64,000 bases of DNA from Boswellia sacra (Eukaryota > Streptophyta > Magnoliopsida > Sapindales > Burseraceae): NCBI GenBank assembly GCA_013180625.2, contig SNVD02004761.1, forward strand, positions 147,681 through 211,680, given 5' to 3'. The position numbers and the translations under genes are program-made. The notes below the pieces were generated by a model, which was given only the letters and a program-made list of their open reading frames with translations, was not told the DNA's origin and ran no database searches. This document shows, one piece after another, positions 11,864 through 23,919 of this stretch. Numbering within the stretch: position 1 is the stretch's first letter; each line of letters starts with the position of its first letter.

Positions 11864-13716
11864 CTAACCAAGTTTGGGAGACTTTCGAACAGGTGGTGAT
11901 GAAGTGCTGCCAGGGCGTTTGATAGACTTGCGAGCCACATGTTTAACCCTATGCTTAGGAGTAGAGGTTGGCTGATCAGATGGATCCTATTCTATTAGAG
12001 CTTCAACTGGTGTTGTTTGTGTAAAAGGAGCTGGTGCTGAAGGAATGTCAGTTGTATCCGAGGAAGTTGCTATAACTTCAGCAACTACTTTGCGTATCTC
12101 TCTTTCAATTCTTTATGCACTTGTTTCAGTAGTTGGAGCAGGCGATTGTGAAGATGGAAATGGTAACTCAGGTGCTGGCAGAGAGGATGATGGTGGATGA
12201 GGTTCTTGTTTAGCTGCTGCAGGTGTAAGAATGTCCAGGGATTTTTTTTAGCAGATGGTGAAGGCTGTTTCATTCTGAAATCTGTTTTTTTTGGTTCATC
12301 TGAATCAGACTCATCATGCAAAGTAGAAGCAGATTTTATTGATTTCTGCTACTTCTGACCAGATGACTTTTTCACCATTTTCAGTTTTTTCTTTCCCTTT
12401 TGGATACTTCCCTTGACAGAGGCCTTGTTGGATTTTTTGGTTGGCTTCTATACTGCTGCTTTATCTTTCTTAACAACAGGCTGTGCAGCTGGACTTGATG
12501 GACTTGGAGTTGTGTGCTCAGATGGTGGTGCAGTGGTTTCAAGAATATCAGCAGCTGGTGATTTTGGGACCATAGGTACAGATTCAGGTTCAAATGCCAT
12601 TGTGTGAGGTGCTATCGGTTGAGACTGTCCAAGAAACTGACTTTCCAACACAGATTGCTTGTGTTTAATATCCTTTAAATCCTGCAAAATTTTTGTCAAA
12701 GCAGTATTGATTAAGTCAAGTTTTTTCTCAACAGATTTCATTTGATTTTTCCGGACTCTAGTGGGTTTAGGTTGAGGTGCAGGGAGATCAGTTTGATCAT
12801 GTAATCTCTGAATGAAACCCTTGGTAATTGACTTAGATAGAATCTCAATTTGTTCACTAGAACTTACAGGAACATTGTTTTAAGCAAAGATGCCTTGTAT
12901 CAGATAGGGGAACACAAGCAGATATTAATCCGATTTATAGGAACCAATTTGAACAATTATTCTATAAGCTAAAAGTCCAAAATTCACTGGCCTATTAGTT
13001 CCTAGACAAAAGATGTGTTTCAATCTATCTTCCTGAACCTGATTTTGGTGGGAAGAAGGGAACCAATCAAACTAAGCGATTTCGTGTAGCACTCGGTATT
13101 TTTTCTTAAGATATTTCTGGTCAAGACCATCTCTGGGTTTCCATTTGACCCGTTCGACCAGTAACTTCCTTGATTATGTCAGCCATGTCAAATTCTTCAT
13201 CAAGAGAATGCATGCTTCCTATTGGAATGTCCATAAAAGAATTTATGATATTGGGAGAAAATTTCACAAAGTTCCCCCGACAGTAGACTCTATGATAATG
13301 CATACTCCTAAGATCATCTATGGTGCTTGAAATGTTAGTATAGAATTCCTAAATCAAGGCTTTAATAGGAGGAAGAAAATTTGATACCGTTCGAATCCAG
13401 TAGTTGGACTCTATCATCTCGCTGACACCATAGAAGTCGAAGTCTGAGAGTTTCACATGTCGTTCTAGCTGGTGCTTCCTCTGTGAAGTGAACTTGTCAA
13501 ACTTCTGTTTGATTGCAGCCGTGAGAAATTTGTTGTATTTTGGCTTGATCTTTTCTTTGATTCTCTTTACTGGCATTTGTTTGTCTGCACTCATGGCAGG
13601 ATCAACTACTGTCTGGTCTTGTATGTGTTGTGTTAGAGGCAACTGGCTACTATTATCACTTTCATGACTGGAACCGCTTGAAGAAGAATCACTGGCTATT
13701 TAGTTCGAAGACGCCA
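11864..13716 (-). pseudogene. Extra 3' ORF (env-like position) of Sirevirus-type element
   Basis: A long degraded reading frame between RNase H and the 3' LTR, about 617 codons from the ATG at 13716 (MASSN) to the stop at 11864-11866. It has an early in-frame TAA (the sixth codon) and further shifts between about 13350 and 12740 and near 12450-12085. Fragments show a Ser-rich N-terminus, a basic segment (IKEKIKPKYNKFLTAAIKQK), a heptad-like helix (KKLDLINTALTKILQDLKDI), a Pro/Ser/Thr-rich linker and a strongly basic tail containing RKSIKRPGS. This is where Sirevirus elements carry the so-called envelope-like ORF, but I see no clear signal peptide or transmembrane helix. A nucleic-acid-binding or structural role is equally possible; function is unknown. 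Confidence 0.7.
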
Positions 13717-14556
13717 TAGCTAGGGTTTCTAAACTGCAAAAATTTTTCAGAACAGAGACAGAGAGATGCAAGACAGGGAGGCAACTGTGGAAGAGGGATT
13801 ATGTGAATAGGAAAAACCCACAAACTGTTTGTTATATATACTAGGCCGATTTTTGAGGAAATTTTGATTTTCAACAAAATTAATTAACGTCTTTCCTTTC
13901 CAAAAACTGTTTAATAACTTCCTTCAAAACACTTCAAATCAATTTGAATTAAATTCAAAAACCGAATACTAATAGAAAAAGGATTCCCGCCATTAATACT
14001 TCTCCCTCTTAATTCAATAACGCTGACATGGCAAAAATTTGACACATGGACACACAAGTGACTTAATTTTTTAGAATAAGCACATAGGATATTGTTATGA
14101 AAAACATAACAGAACACAGTTATTCATATCATAACAGGAATATTTGAATTATCATATTTCTCATTCTAAAGAGCATAATTTTTGGGTTTGAGAGATTCAC
14201 ACATTTAAGCTTTATTTTGAATATATTGAGTAAACAACTTGAGTATGCTTCTCACGCACACAAAAGTTAGTCTCAATATAAATTTGCTAAATAATACAGT
14301 AGCTTTCACACATGTATAGAGGTAGCCCTTTTCCATTTAAGTGGGTGACCTCACTATATTTCCTAGATATAATGAAGTTACTCTCAATGGATGGCTTTCA
14401 CACATCATATACTGGTAGCCCTCTCTGTATTTTCATTATTTATCAACCAGTATTTAATTATTCACACAGTTTGTATATCATAACTCAAAAAAACATGCTA
14501 ATTTAGAAAGAAATTTATGATACTACAGATATGAATTACATAACAGAAAACTGTGT

Positions 14557-17509
14557 TCATTCATATAATTGACAGATACCTAAGGCTTTTCTTAGATTTT
14601 CAAATCTTGTTGTGTCCAATGCCTTAGTGAACAAGTCAGCCAATTGTTTATCTGTGGAGATGTGCTCAATGTGTATCACCTTAGATTCTACTAGTTCCCT
14701 TATAAAATGATATCTAATATCAATGTGTTTTGTCCTAGAATGTTGAACATGATTTTTGGAAATATTTATAGCACTAGTATTATCACAAAACACAGTAATG
14801 AGCTTTTGTTCAATACCATAATCACTCAACATTTGCTTCATCCACAACAGTTGTGTACAACACCTCCCTGCTGCTATGTATTCGGCTTCAGCTGTAGATA
14901 AAGAAATTGAATTCTGCTTCTTACTGTGCCATGAAACCAAGTTAGTACAAAGATAAAAACAACCTCCTAAAGTACTTTTTCTGTCATCTGCATTTCTTAC
15001 CCAATCTGTATCACTGAACCCTGCAAGACAGTCATTTGTATCTTTAGAAAACCATATTCCATAATCGCATGTTCCATGAATATACCTTATGATTCTCTTT
15101 GCTGCTGCAAGATGTGATTCTTTGGGATTTGCTTGAAACCTTGCACAAAGTTCTACACTAAAGCTCAAATCTGGTCTGCTTCTTGTGAGGTAAAGTAGAC
15201 TGCCAATAATGCTTCTGTACAGACTTGCATCAACATCTTTTCCTGCATTGTCTTTTGAAAGTTTTAGATTAGTACTGATAGGAGTTTCATTGGTTTTGCA
15301 TTCTCAAGCCCAAATTTCTTTACTAGATTTTTAGCATATTTCGATTGAGATATGAATATCCCATCATTCATTTGCTTAACCTGCAATCCAAGAAATTAAT
15401 TTAATTCTCCTACCATGCTCATCTCAAATTCTTCCTACATCAACTTAACAAACTCATTAATTTTGCTTTTGTTGGTTGATCCGAAAACAATGTCATCAAC
15501 ATATATTTGAGCAACTATAAAATAGTTTGATGCATGTTTGATAAATAAGGTCTTATCATTGCTGCCTCTTTTATAACCTCTGTTGATTAAAAAATTAGTC
15601 AACCTTTCATACCAAGCTCTAGAAGCTTGTTTCAAACCATACAAAGCTTTGTGCAATTTGTACACAAAATCTGGATGTTTAGGATCTTCAAATCCTTTAG
15701 GCTGTTTAACAAAAACTTCTTCATTCATATAGCCATTTAAAAATACAGTTTTAACATCCATTTGGTACAACTTAAAATCAAGCAAATAAGCAATTGCAAG
15801 TAGTAATCTGATTGATTCAAGTCTAGCTACTGGTGCAAAGGTTTCATCAAAGTCTATGCCTTTAACTTGACTGTAACCTTATGCAACTAGCCTAGCTTTA
15901 TTTCTAACTATTTGTCCACTTTCATCAGTTTTATTTTTGAAAATCCATTTAGTTCCAATGAAATTTATATTACTTGGCCTAGGAACTAATTCTCACACTT
16001 CATTTCTCTTAAACTGATTAAATTCATCTTGCATAGCTTGAATCCATACTTCTTCTTTTAAGGCTTCTTTCACATTCTTTGGCTCAACTAAAGAAACATA
16101 ACATGCAAACCTTATCTGGTTTCTTACCTTGCTCTGAGTCTTCATCATGCCATCTAGTGGTCCAATGATAGAACTTGTTGGATGTGCCTTCTGAATCTAT
16201 GTGGGTGGATCTTTTCTATCATCACCATTCTGAATCGAATTTTGGTTTAAATCTGAGTTGTCAGATGTTACTGTTATATCAGGTGTAACAGCCACTATTT
16301 CTTCTTTCATAACAGCATCTTTCTGTTTATTGTTGTCTGGATCAGATTTTTCTACATCTTCTATGAAGCTGATTATGCTTTTTTGTTGTGAGTAGTTTGC
16401 ATAATCATCATGATCATCAAATACTACATTTGCAGATTCCATGACTGCCTCAGTTCACAGATTGTAAACTCGAAAAGCTTTGCTGTTGTGTGCATATCCC
16501 ATAAAGACTCCTTCATCATTCCTTGGATCCAATTTTTCTAACAGTTCTCTGTCGTTTAAGATGTAACACCTGCAACCAAAGACATGAAAATATTTCAAAT
16601 TAGGTTTTCTTTCTTTCAAGATTTCATAAGGTGTCTGATTTGTGCCAAGTCTAAGAAAAACTCTATTTGAAATATAGCAAGCAGTGCTTATAGCTTCAGC
16701 CCATAGCCTCTTGGTCAACTTCTTGCTATTAAGCATTACTATTGCCATCTCATGAAGAGTTCTATTCTTCCTCTCTACAATGCCATTTTGTTCAGAGGTT
16801 TTTGAAGCTGAAAATTTATGATCAATTCTATGATATTTGCAAAAATCAACATAGCTAACGTTTTCAAACTCTTTTCATGATCACTTCTTATTCTTACAAT
16901 CCTTCCAATGTTCCTATTTTGCTCATTTTCAAGCTTGACATAAAGGTTCCTGAAAGCATTAAAAGTGTCAGATTTTTCTTTAATGAAGTCAACCCAAGTA
17001 TATCTAGAAAAATCATCCACACAAACAAATATATATCTCTTACCTGTAATGCTTTCAATTTGCATGGGACCCATAAAATCCATGTGAAGCAAATCAAGTA
17101 TCTTAGAAGTACTAAGATGTGGATTTGATTTGTGTGAACTTCTAATTTGTTTTCCTATTTGACATGGTCCACAAATTTTATCAATTTTATCATCAAATTT
17201 AGGAACTCCTCTTGCAGCACCTAACTTAGTTAATTTAACCAAGTCTTTGTAATTTAAGTGTCCAAATTTTTGATGCCACAATTCTAAATCCGAAATCCTA
17301 GCATGAAATGCAATTTCTACTAGATAACAATTATCTAAAGATCTATTACCTTGTAGAATGCATTTACCAAAATTATCTAAGACCATGCATTTATTTTGTG
17401 TGAAATTAACAGTATACTTTTCATCACAAATCTGACTAATGCTAATAAGATTAGCTTTTAAGTCTTCCATTAAAAGAACATTTCTAAAATTGGGGTAGGC
17501 CTTTGACAT
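14557..17509 (-). pseudogene. Pol region of Sirevirus-type element (integrase, RT, RNase H)
   Basis: From high to low coordinates: integrase with an HHCC finger (ELWHQKFGHL then CGPCQIGKQ, about 17250-17150) and core start (LLHMDFMGPM); C-terminal integrase (16748-16455); an acidic linker (16442-16197); reverse transcriptase containing YVDDIVFGSTN (about 15520-15480); and RNase H (15168-14557) with DTDW, the AEAEYIAAG motif and the terminal signature KALGICQ. A frameshift after the first integrase Asp region (about 16870), stops in RT near 15880-15990 and a shift near 15300 make it non-coding. In a live element these enzymes perform reverse transcription and integration. Confidence 0.92.
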
Positions 17510-17642
17510 TCAAAGTGCCTTTACCAATAATCTTACTTGTTGCACCATCTCCAAATGTGACATTTCCATCCCTGCATGCTTTAAAATCTGTTAGAGACAA
17601 TTTATTTCTAGTCATGTGCCTGGAACAACCGCTATCAAAATA

Positions 17643-18545
17643 TCACAAATCATTAGAAGCATGATTACGTGCAGTAAAGGCAACATGGCATACTATTTTA
17701 TCTTTCTTAACCCACTGTTGTTGTGATTTTGGTAACAATTTAAATTGTTTCGATTTTTTATGCAAAAGATTCCATAATTTAAAGCATTTAGGCCTAATAT
17801 GTCGCTTTTTACCACAAAAATAGCAAATAGGAATGAATTTTCTTACCTTTTCAGGACTAAATCTGAAAGAACTCAGTGGAGAAACATACGTTTCACTGCT
17901 CTTAGTGTTTGGACTTGATTTTAAAGAGGTAGTTTCAAAGCTCTTACCTAATGTTGAAGCTTTTACAAAGACTGTTTTGGATAAAGATACAACGTTTCCT
18001 TCAGTGTACCCCAATCCATGTTTGTTGGAGTTATTTCTTTCAAGATTCAAAACTTGATCAAGTTTGGCTGCTCCAATTTTGAGTTGATCCACACATCTCT
18101 TGCTGTCAGTCAGTTCTGTTGTGATTTTTTTGATATATGCTGTTTTGTCTGTCAAAACAGTCTCAAGTTCAGTGTTGTGATTTTCAGCATAAGCTTTTTC
18201 ACATTTCAGAACTTCATTTTCCCGCTTCAAGGTGTTGATTTCTTCTCTTTGGCTCAGCCATTCACCATAGAGTGCATTGTAAGTTTCTTGTAACTCTTCA
18301 TAATATTCTGATCCATCTTCTTCATCTGAATGACCAATACTGTCTTGATCATCTTTTGTTATGTCTAACATAACAGCCTTTCCTTTATCTATTGCAGATG
18401 CTATAAATGCAACAAAATTACTCATACGATCTTGGTCTTTTGACTCCGATTCTAATTCATCACTCCATGTTGCTATCAGCCCTTTGTTTTTCTTCTTGAG
18501 ATTAGCACATTCAGATTGAATATGCCCATAACCAAAGTATAGATT
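17643..18545 (-). pseudogene. Gag C-terminal half of Sirevirus-type element
   Basis: An open frame encoding the second half of Sirevirus Gag: a first zinc knuckle half (GYGHIQSEC near 18520), an acidic region, a long helix rich in Glu/Lys/Leu (about 18280-18050) and a second knuckle (CYFCGKKRHIRPKC, about 17830-17785). The first cysteines of the first knuckle are missing because the sequence breaks at about 18545. Upstream residues in this open frame (to 18827) are antisense to the plus-strand gag next door and are not part of this protein. Confidence 0.85.
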
Positions 18546-20105
18546 GTCTAGTTGGAACACAAAAGGACTTAATGCCATTGTGAATGCATCAACATCAAAC
18601 AGTTTGGACTTATTTCGAAATGCACCACAACAAAACAAGCTTGGGATATCCTTGAGGTAAAACATGAAGGTACTAAAAAGGTAAAGTATTCTAAACGTCT
18701 CACTTTGACCTGAAAATTTGAAAGTCTTGTTATGGAAGAAGATGAATCTATTAGAGATTTTCATACTCGAGTTTGTGAAATTACTAATATTGCTTATATC
18801 CTGGGTGAAGAATATACTGATACTCAAATTGTAAGAAAGATTTTATGATATTTACCAGATAAATTTCAGCCTAAAGTCATTGCCATTGAAGAGAGTCACA
18901 ATATGAAAACGATGAGAGTTGATGAGTTATCAGGCTTCTTAGAAGCTTATGAGATAGGCCTAAAGACAACAAAGAAGGGCAAAAGCATTGCTTTTTCTGC
19001 TGCATCAAAAAATAAGGAAATTGATGATACAGATTATGAAGAACTTGTACTAATGGCTAAGAAATTTGTCAAATTCATAAAGAATAACTACAAAACGAAG
19101 GATCTAGTGAAGTCTCAAAAGTTAAAAATTTTTTATGTGAAAAGATTCTTTAAAGAACCAGTAAAGGAGAACCAAAAAAAGATTGAAAAGATTGACAAGA
19201 AAGGGTAAATTCAGTTTCTTAAGTGCAAGAGTTTTAGACACATTCAAACAGAGTGTCCAAATTACAAAAAGATAAAAGATAAAGGCATGTGTGCAATTTG
19301 GAGCAATGATGAGTCAAAATCTAAATCAAATCAAGAAGAACATTCCAACAACTTTGTAGCATTTTTTGGAATTGTAACTAACAGAACTAAACAAGTTATG
19401 TCTGACATCACTACTGCAATTGGTTTAGATAGTGATCAATCAGAGGCTGAGAAGGAAACAGATTATCATGAGCAACTTCAACTTGCCTATAATACTCTAT
19501 ATGAAATCATGGGAAAAATAGAAGGTGCAAATCGATGATCTGCAGAAGGCAAAGGAAGTTCTTAGATGTGAGAAAGCTTATGTAGAAAATCGAGTGAACT
19601 TGAAAAAGAACTCTACTAGAAAAAGGAAGAAATGGAGACACTCAGAACTGAACTTGTAGAAGCACAAGAGTGCATTGAATAACTCAAAATCGGGTAAGTT
19701 AGACTGGATCAAGTTTTAAGCCTTGGAAGGAAGAATTCAAACAAGCAAGGCATAGGATATGATGAAGGAAATATAGCTTCCACTTTAAAATCTGTTTTTG
19801 TTAAATCTTCTACCAAATTTTCAGATTCAAGCTCAAATGCTAGCTTGTAAAAGTCAAAAGGTAAAGATGTCTTTGTCTCACTTATGAGTTCATTTAAGTC
19901 AAGCCTAGAAAAGGTAAAACATTTTGCTCCTATCTGTTATTTCTATGGTATCAAGGGTCACATTAGACCAAAACGCTTTGAATTGTTGAATTTGCTGTAT
20001 AAAAAATCAAAACAATACAGATAGTTAACTAAGACACGACTGGTTTGGGTTAAGAAATAGGTATCTTCGTGCAATGTTGCTTTTGCTGCTTTAAATGATT
20101 CAATA
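18546..20105 (+). pseudogene. Gag fragment of a second Sirevirus-type element (plus strand)
   Basis: Plus-strand gag of the same lineage. It begins near the segment NTKGLNAIVNA and continues through TKQAWDILEVKHEGTKK, RDFHTRVCEIT and LPDKFQPKVIAIEES, the open part 18903-19208, an eroded zinc knuckle near 19225-19260 and the open part 19287-19538. Stops at 18697, 18847 and 19206 and shifts near 19545 and 19680 disable it. It reaches the gag C-terminus (CNVAFAALNDSI, about 20070-20105), then passes straight into an LTR of the same family, so the pol region is deleted. Confidence 0.85.
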
Positions 20106-20602
20106 TGACACGTGGCAAACTTAATGCATGTGCGATACATGTGATCAATTTTTGTTTTGTCAACTTGTGATTAAAACATGTGTTATTCTTTTTCCTAATG
20201 CATTACGAAAGATTTATTTTAGGAAAAGAATTGATTGATTGATTTTTGGGAAGGCTTAATCTTGATTATCAATCATGTTTAAGATTAGGATATTACTTAT
20301 GTTGATTGATTGATTATCTTAATTGATTACAATCACTTATTTGATTAGAATATGTTTATCGATTATCTAAGTGATTGAGATATGCTTTTCCATATTTTGT
20401 GATCTTTATTTAATCATATCCTTTAGTTTTTTTTTGGGAATTGATAATGAATTGGATTTGATAATTACATGCCCTATATAGCTATTTACAAGGGACAAGC
20501 ACTCAAGGATTGAAGTATACGTGTAGAATCGAATGAGTGTGATATTTTTCTTTATTCTTTATTGTAAAAGCTTTATGCTTGAGTGAGTTAAGACTTTGTA
20601 TG
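20106..20602 (+). repeat. Sirevirus LTR, 5' half (split by insertion)
   Basis: Similar to the start of the 47065-47925 LTR: a GCATGTGC...CATGTG segment followed by TCAACTTGTGATTAAAAC. It stops at target sequence GTATG (20598-20602), where a long LTR-like element is inserted. With 26765-27175 the total is about 908 bp, the length of the solo LTR at 43946-44853. Its left boundary is approximate. Confidence 0.65.
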
Positions 20603-21456
20603 TGTAACACCCTAAAGTTTACTAATGATTATGATATTTTTATGTTACCATATACATATGTGTTGGGTATAGGTGTTGTTGTAATAAAATAAGGATTAGG
20701 GGAGGTGATTGAAAGAATTAAGGAAATGAGGGGCTGAATTGTGTTTTTTCCCTTCATGTTTATCTATTTAAATCCCCTAGACTCTAGAAAGACCCATTTT
20801 TCTTCCCCCTTTCTCTTTGAAACATCCAGCACCATCTCTCCCTATTTCCCTCAATTTTGCCATGGAATCAAAGGAGAGTAAGGAAACAAGAGGCCAAGAG
20901 GTAAAAGATTCACTCCTCTCTCTCTAGCTTTAGCCATACCCATGCAATTAAGTGATGGTTTATTGTTAATTGTGATATTTCATGTTAGATATATGCTGTA
21001 AATGGCTAGAAAAACATGAATTAGAGTGAGTTATGGAAGAATTTAGAGATTTGATGATGCTAGGAAGCTAGAAGTAAAGTATGAGTATGAATCCTGCAGA
21101 GTTATTTTTTTGAACAGTGCTAAGTCCGAAAATTCCCATAAATTCCAATGTTGTTTCCTGACTCTGAAATTTTTATATGGTAAACTAGACACATCAAGTA
21201 GTTTATAGAATTTTGAAACACTTAAAAATTCATTGTGTGTGAATTGTAATGAATTTTTGAAGTTGTGGTTTGAAATTGTGAATTCCCCTATTTTAGAACA
21301 GGGCATAGGGAATGAACTCTATTTGAGGGCGCAAATCTTTGTAAAATTTCTTGATTTTTAATATGAATACCCTTGGGTATGTTTTCTGTTAGACTGTAAA
21401 TTTTCATGGTTTTTGGAGTTGTGTATGAATTTTCATGAATTTCCAAATATGGACTT

Positions 21457-23690
21457 AAAGGAGGATCTCTGATGCCATCCTATTGACTCAAGAGCTCATG
21501 CATAATTACCATCTTGGGTGCTCGCCTCCCCGGTGCGTTTTAAAGGTGGATATTCGCAAAGCCTTTGATACTGTTAGTTGGGATTTCATTCTTTTGGGGT
21601 TAAGGACGATCGGTATTCCAGAGTGTATGGTTCGATGGATCGCGACGTGTATCTGCACATTTGTCTATTGCTTTAAATGGAGAGTTTCATGGTTTTTTTC
21701 CCACCTCGAGAGGAGTTCAACAGGGTGATCCATTGTCACCATACCTTTTTATGTTGACAATGGAGGGTTTGAATGGTATTCTTCGGGAGGCTTCTCAGAG
21801 GCCTGGTTTCTGATATCATTGGAGATGTCAGCAGGTCTCTTTCACTCATCTTTGTTTTGTAGATGATCTGATGGTTTTTTGTAGGGCAGATGCGGGCTCT
21901 GTTAGTATGGTTCGTAAGGCTTTGCAGGAGTTTGCAGAGCTCTTTGGTTTAGTGACAAATTCTGCCAAGAGTCATGTATTCTTTTCTGGAGTCAATGATG
22001 AGGACCGAACTGTGTTGCAGGCCATCTTGGGTTTTCAGGTGGGGAGTCTGCCAGTTAGATATTTGGGAGTGCCTCTGATTAGTACCAGATTGCGCCCTTC
22101 AGATTGTACTCCATTGATAGAACGAATTCTATCGAGGGTCAGGTTATGGACATCTGCTATGTTGACTTATGCTGGCCGTCTTCAGTTAATCAAGTCGGTA
22201 CTTTTTTCCATACAGGTCTATTGGTCGTCCATATTCATATTGCTGGCAACTGTGGTGCGGAAGATTGAGGGTATTCTGGCTGTTTTCCTATGGAGAGGGA
22301 CCTCTTTGTCTTGTTCTGGGGCCAAAGTAGCTTGGGATTCGGTTTGTTATCCGTTAAAGGAAGGAGGATTGGGAATTAAGCGAGTAAAGGAATGGAATCA
22401 GGCCGCTATTCTAAAGCATGTTTGGAGACTTCTTTCTTATAAGTCCTCCACATGGTCTTCTTGGGTTCATAAAGTACTCCTTCGGGCCCGCTCGTTTTGG
22501 CAGGTTCGAGTTACTTCTGGAGCCTCCTGGTCTTGGAGGAAGATTTTGCACAATCGAGATTGGTGTAGGGGTAAATTTGTCTCTTGTATTGGAGATGGTC
22601 GTGACACCTCACTTTGGCAGGATTACTGGTTGCCACAGGGGTGTCTTTGTGATTTGTTTTCTTTCAAGAATCTTTCATCTACAGGTCTTCCCTCAGATGC
22701 CAAGGTCTCCGCTATTATTCAGGATGGGGATTGGACTTTTCCTGATGGTGGATCGGCCCTTGGATGAATTTGGGACTCTATCAGCTTCCGGCCTATGATG
22801 GGGACTCCTGATCGTATTTTTTGGAAGGGCCACACCTCTGGAGTTTTGTCCATTACCTCAGCATGGGAGTTTTTACGGAGTAGACAAGCCGTGAATTCAT
22901 TTTATCATCTTCTTTGGTTCCCTGGCCATGTTCCAAGACACTCTTTTATTCTTTGGCTTGCCTCCTTGGGTCGTCTTCGTACTATGGATCGATTACAGCA
23001 TCATGACATGTTATCCTCTTCGGGCTGTGTTCTCTATGCCTCAACAAATGAGACTCATGAGCATCTTTTCTTTAGATGTCCTTTCTCATCTTTTGTATGG
23101 GAGGAGAATACAGCTAAGACTCTCATTGTTTAGCCATCTTCTGATTGGCTCACTCAACTTCATTGGGCTTCTCTTCATCTTTAAGGCAGAAAGAATTTTG
23201 AGCATATCCTTGCACGTTTGGTCTTTTCTACCACAGTTTATTTTTTATGGTATGAGAGGAATGATCGTGTGTATCAGCAGCGTCATCAGACTTGTCGTCA
23301 AGTGATTGATGAGATTTTTACCTTGGTTCGCTCTCGGCTTCTAACCTTGGAGGTTAAGTATGTGATCACTCCTCAACTTCATGCCATATGGGGTCTTCAT
23401 CATTAGTTTGTTTTCTTGGACTTTATTTTGCTAGATTGGGCTAATGCGCCCTTTGGTTTTTATTGTTTGGGTAATCTTGGATATGCTGTAGTTGGTTTTG
23501 GGCCTATACGCAATCGTTTTGTCTGGGGCCTTTGGCTTTATATTCTGTTTATTCGTTTGAAGCTTTTGGGCTTTGTTATTTCCTTTTGGACTTGTGAGTA
23601 CTAAATACTCTTCTTGGGGTATGCCCCTTGTATATTGTACTATCTTTTTTCTTTTTATGTGAATAGTAATTTTTCCAAAAAAAAAAAAGA
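21457..23690 (+). mobile_element. 5'-truncated L1-type LINE
   Basis: Begins inside ORF2 with the reverse transcriptase (RISDAILLTQELMH, then VLKVDIRKAFDTVSWDF), reaches the catalytic FVDD at 21856-21867, continues through the RT thumb (GRLQLIKSVL), and ends in a zf-RVT domain (22795-23133, HSFILWLASLGRL). The 3' UTR ends in an A-tract at about 23677-23690. ORF1, the endonuclease and the first part of RT are absent, as expected for 5' truncation during target-primed reverse transcription. Frame changes near 21650-21730, 21810, 22766 and 23133 make it dead. Confidence 0.88.
21483..23406 (+). pseudogene. LINE ORF2 remnant: reverse transcriptase and zf-RVT
   Basis: The best-preserved part is the 298-codon frame 21871-22767. 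It covers the end of the RT palm after FVDD and the connection region, with recognisable L1-type phrases such as PVRYLGVPLIS, MLTYAGRLQLIKSV and GGLGIKRVKEWNQA. The zf-RVT frame (22795-23133) follows after a stop at 22765-22767. In an active LINE this protein copies its own RNA at a nicked chromosomal site. Here the N-terminal endonuclease is missing and the frame is interrupted several times. Confidence 0.88.
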
Positions 23691-23697
23691 ATTGTGT

Positions 23698-23919
23698 GAA
23701 AATCTTGGCTATGTTGTGGTTGGTTTTGGGCATATGCGCAATCGTTTTATCTGGGGCCTTTGGCTTTATATTCTGTTTATTCGTTTGAAGCTTTTGGGCT
23801 TTGTTATTTTCTTTTGGACTTGTGAGTACTAAATACTCTTCTTGGGGTATGCCCCTTGTATATTGTACTATCTTTTTTCTTTTTATGTGAATAGTAATTT
23901 TTCCCAAAAAAAAAAACGT
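23698..23919 (+). repeat. Second copy of the LINE 3' end
   Basis: A near-copy of 23475-23690: the same 3' UTR sequence (TGGGGTATGCCCCTTG, then a T-rich stretch and an A-tract), differing at a handful of positions. Both A-tracts are followed by AAAGAATTGTG (about 23687-23697 and 23920-23930). The simplest reading is that a very short, separately inserted LINE copy duplicated that 11-bp site. Confidence 0.65.

Larger units (their letters stand above)
10418..18545 (-). mobile_element. Sirevirus-type Ty1/copia retrotransposon remnant, 5' end lost
   Basis: Read on the minus strand: part of gag (18545-17643), protease/integrase (about 17600-16455), RT (about 16200-15435), RNase H (about 15300-14557), an additional ORF after pol (13716-11864), a purine tract, and the 3' LTR (11288-10418). 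The RT motif YVDDIVFGSTN, the gag zinc-knuckle region GYGHIQSECAN and the extra 3' ORF are typical of the Sirevirus (SIRE) genus. There is no 5' LTR: at about 18545 the sequence flips into a plus-strand gag of the same lineage. Stops and frameshifts occur in every segment, so it cannot move on its own. Confidence 0.9.

Noticed and set aside
18546..18827. N-terminal extension of the minus-strand Sirevirus gag frame
   Set aside because: These codons are antisense to the plus-strand gag beginning at the head-to-head junction; the open frame is accidental.
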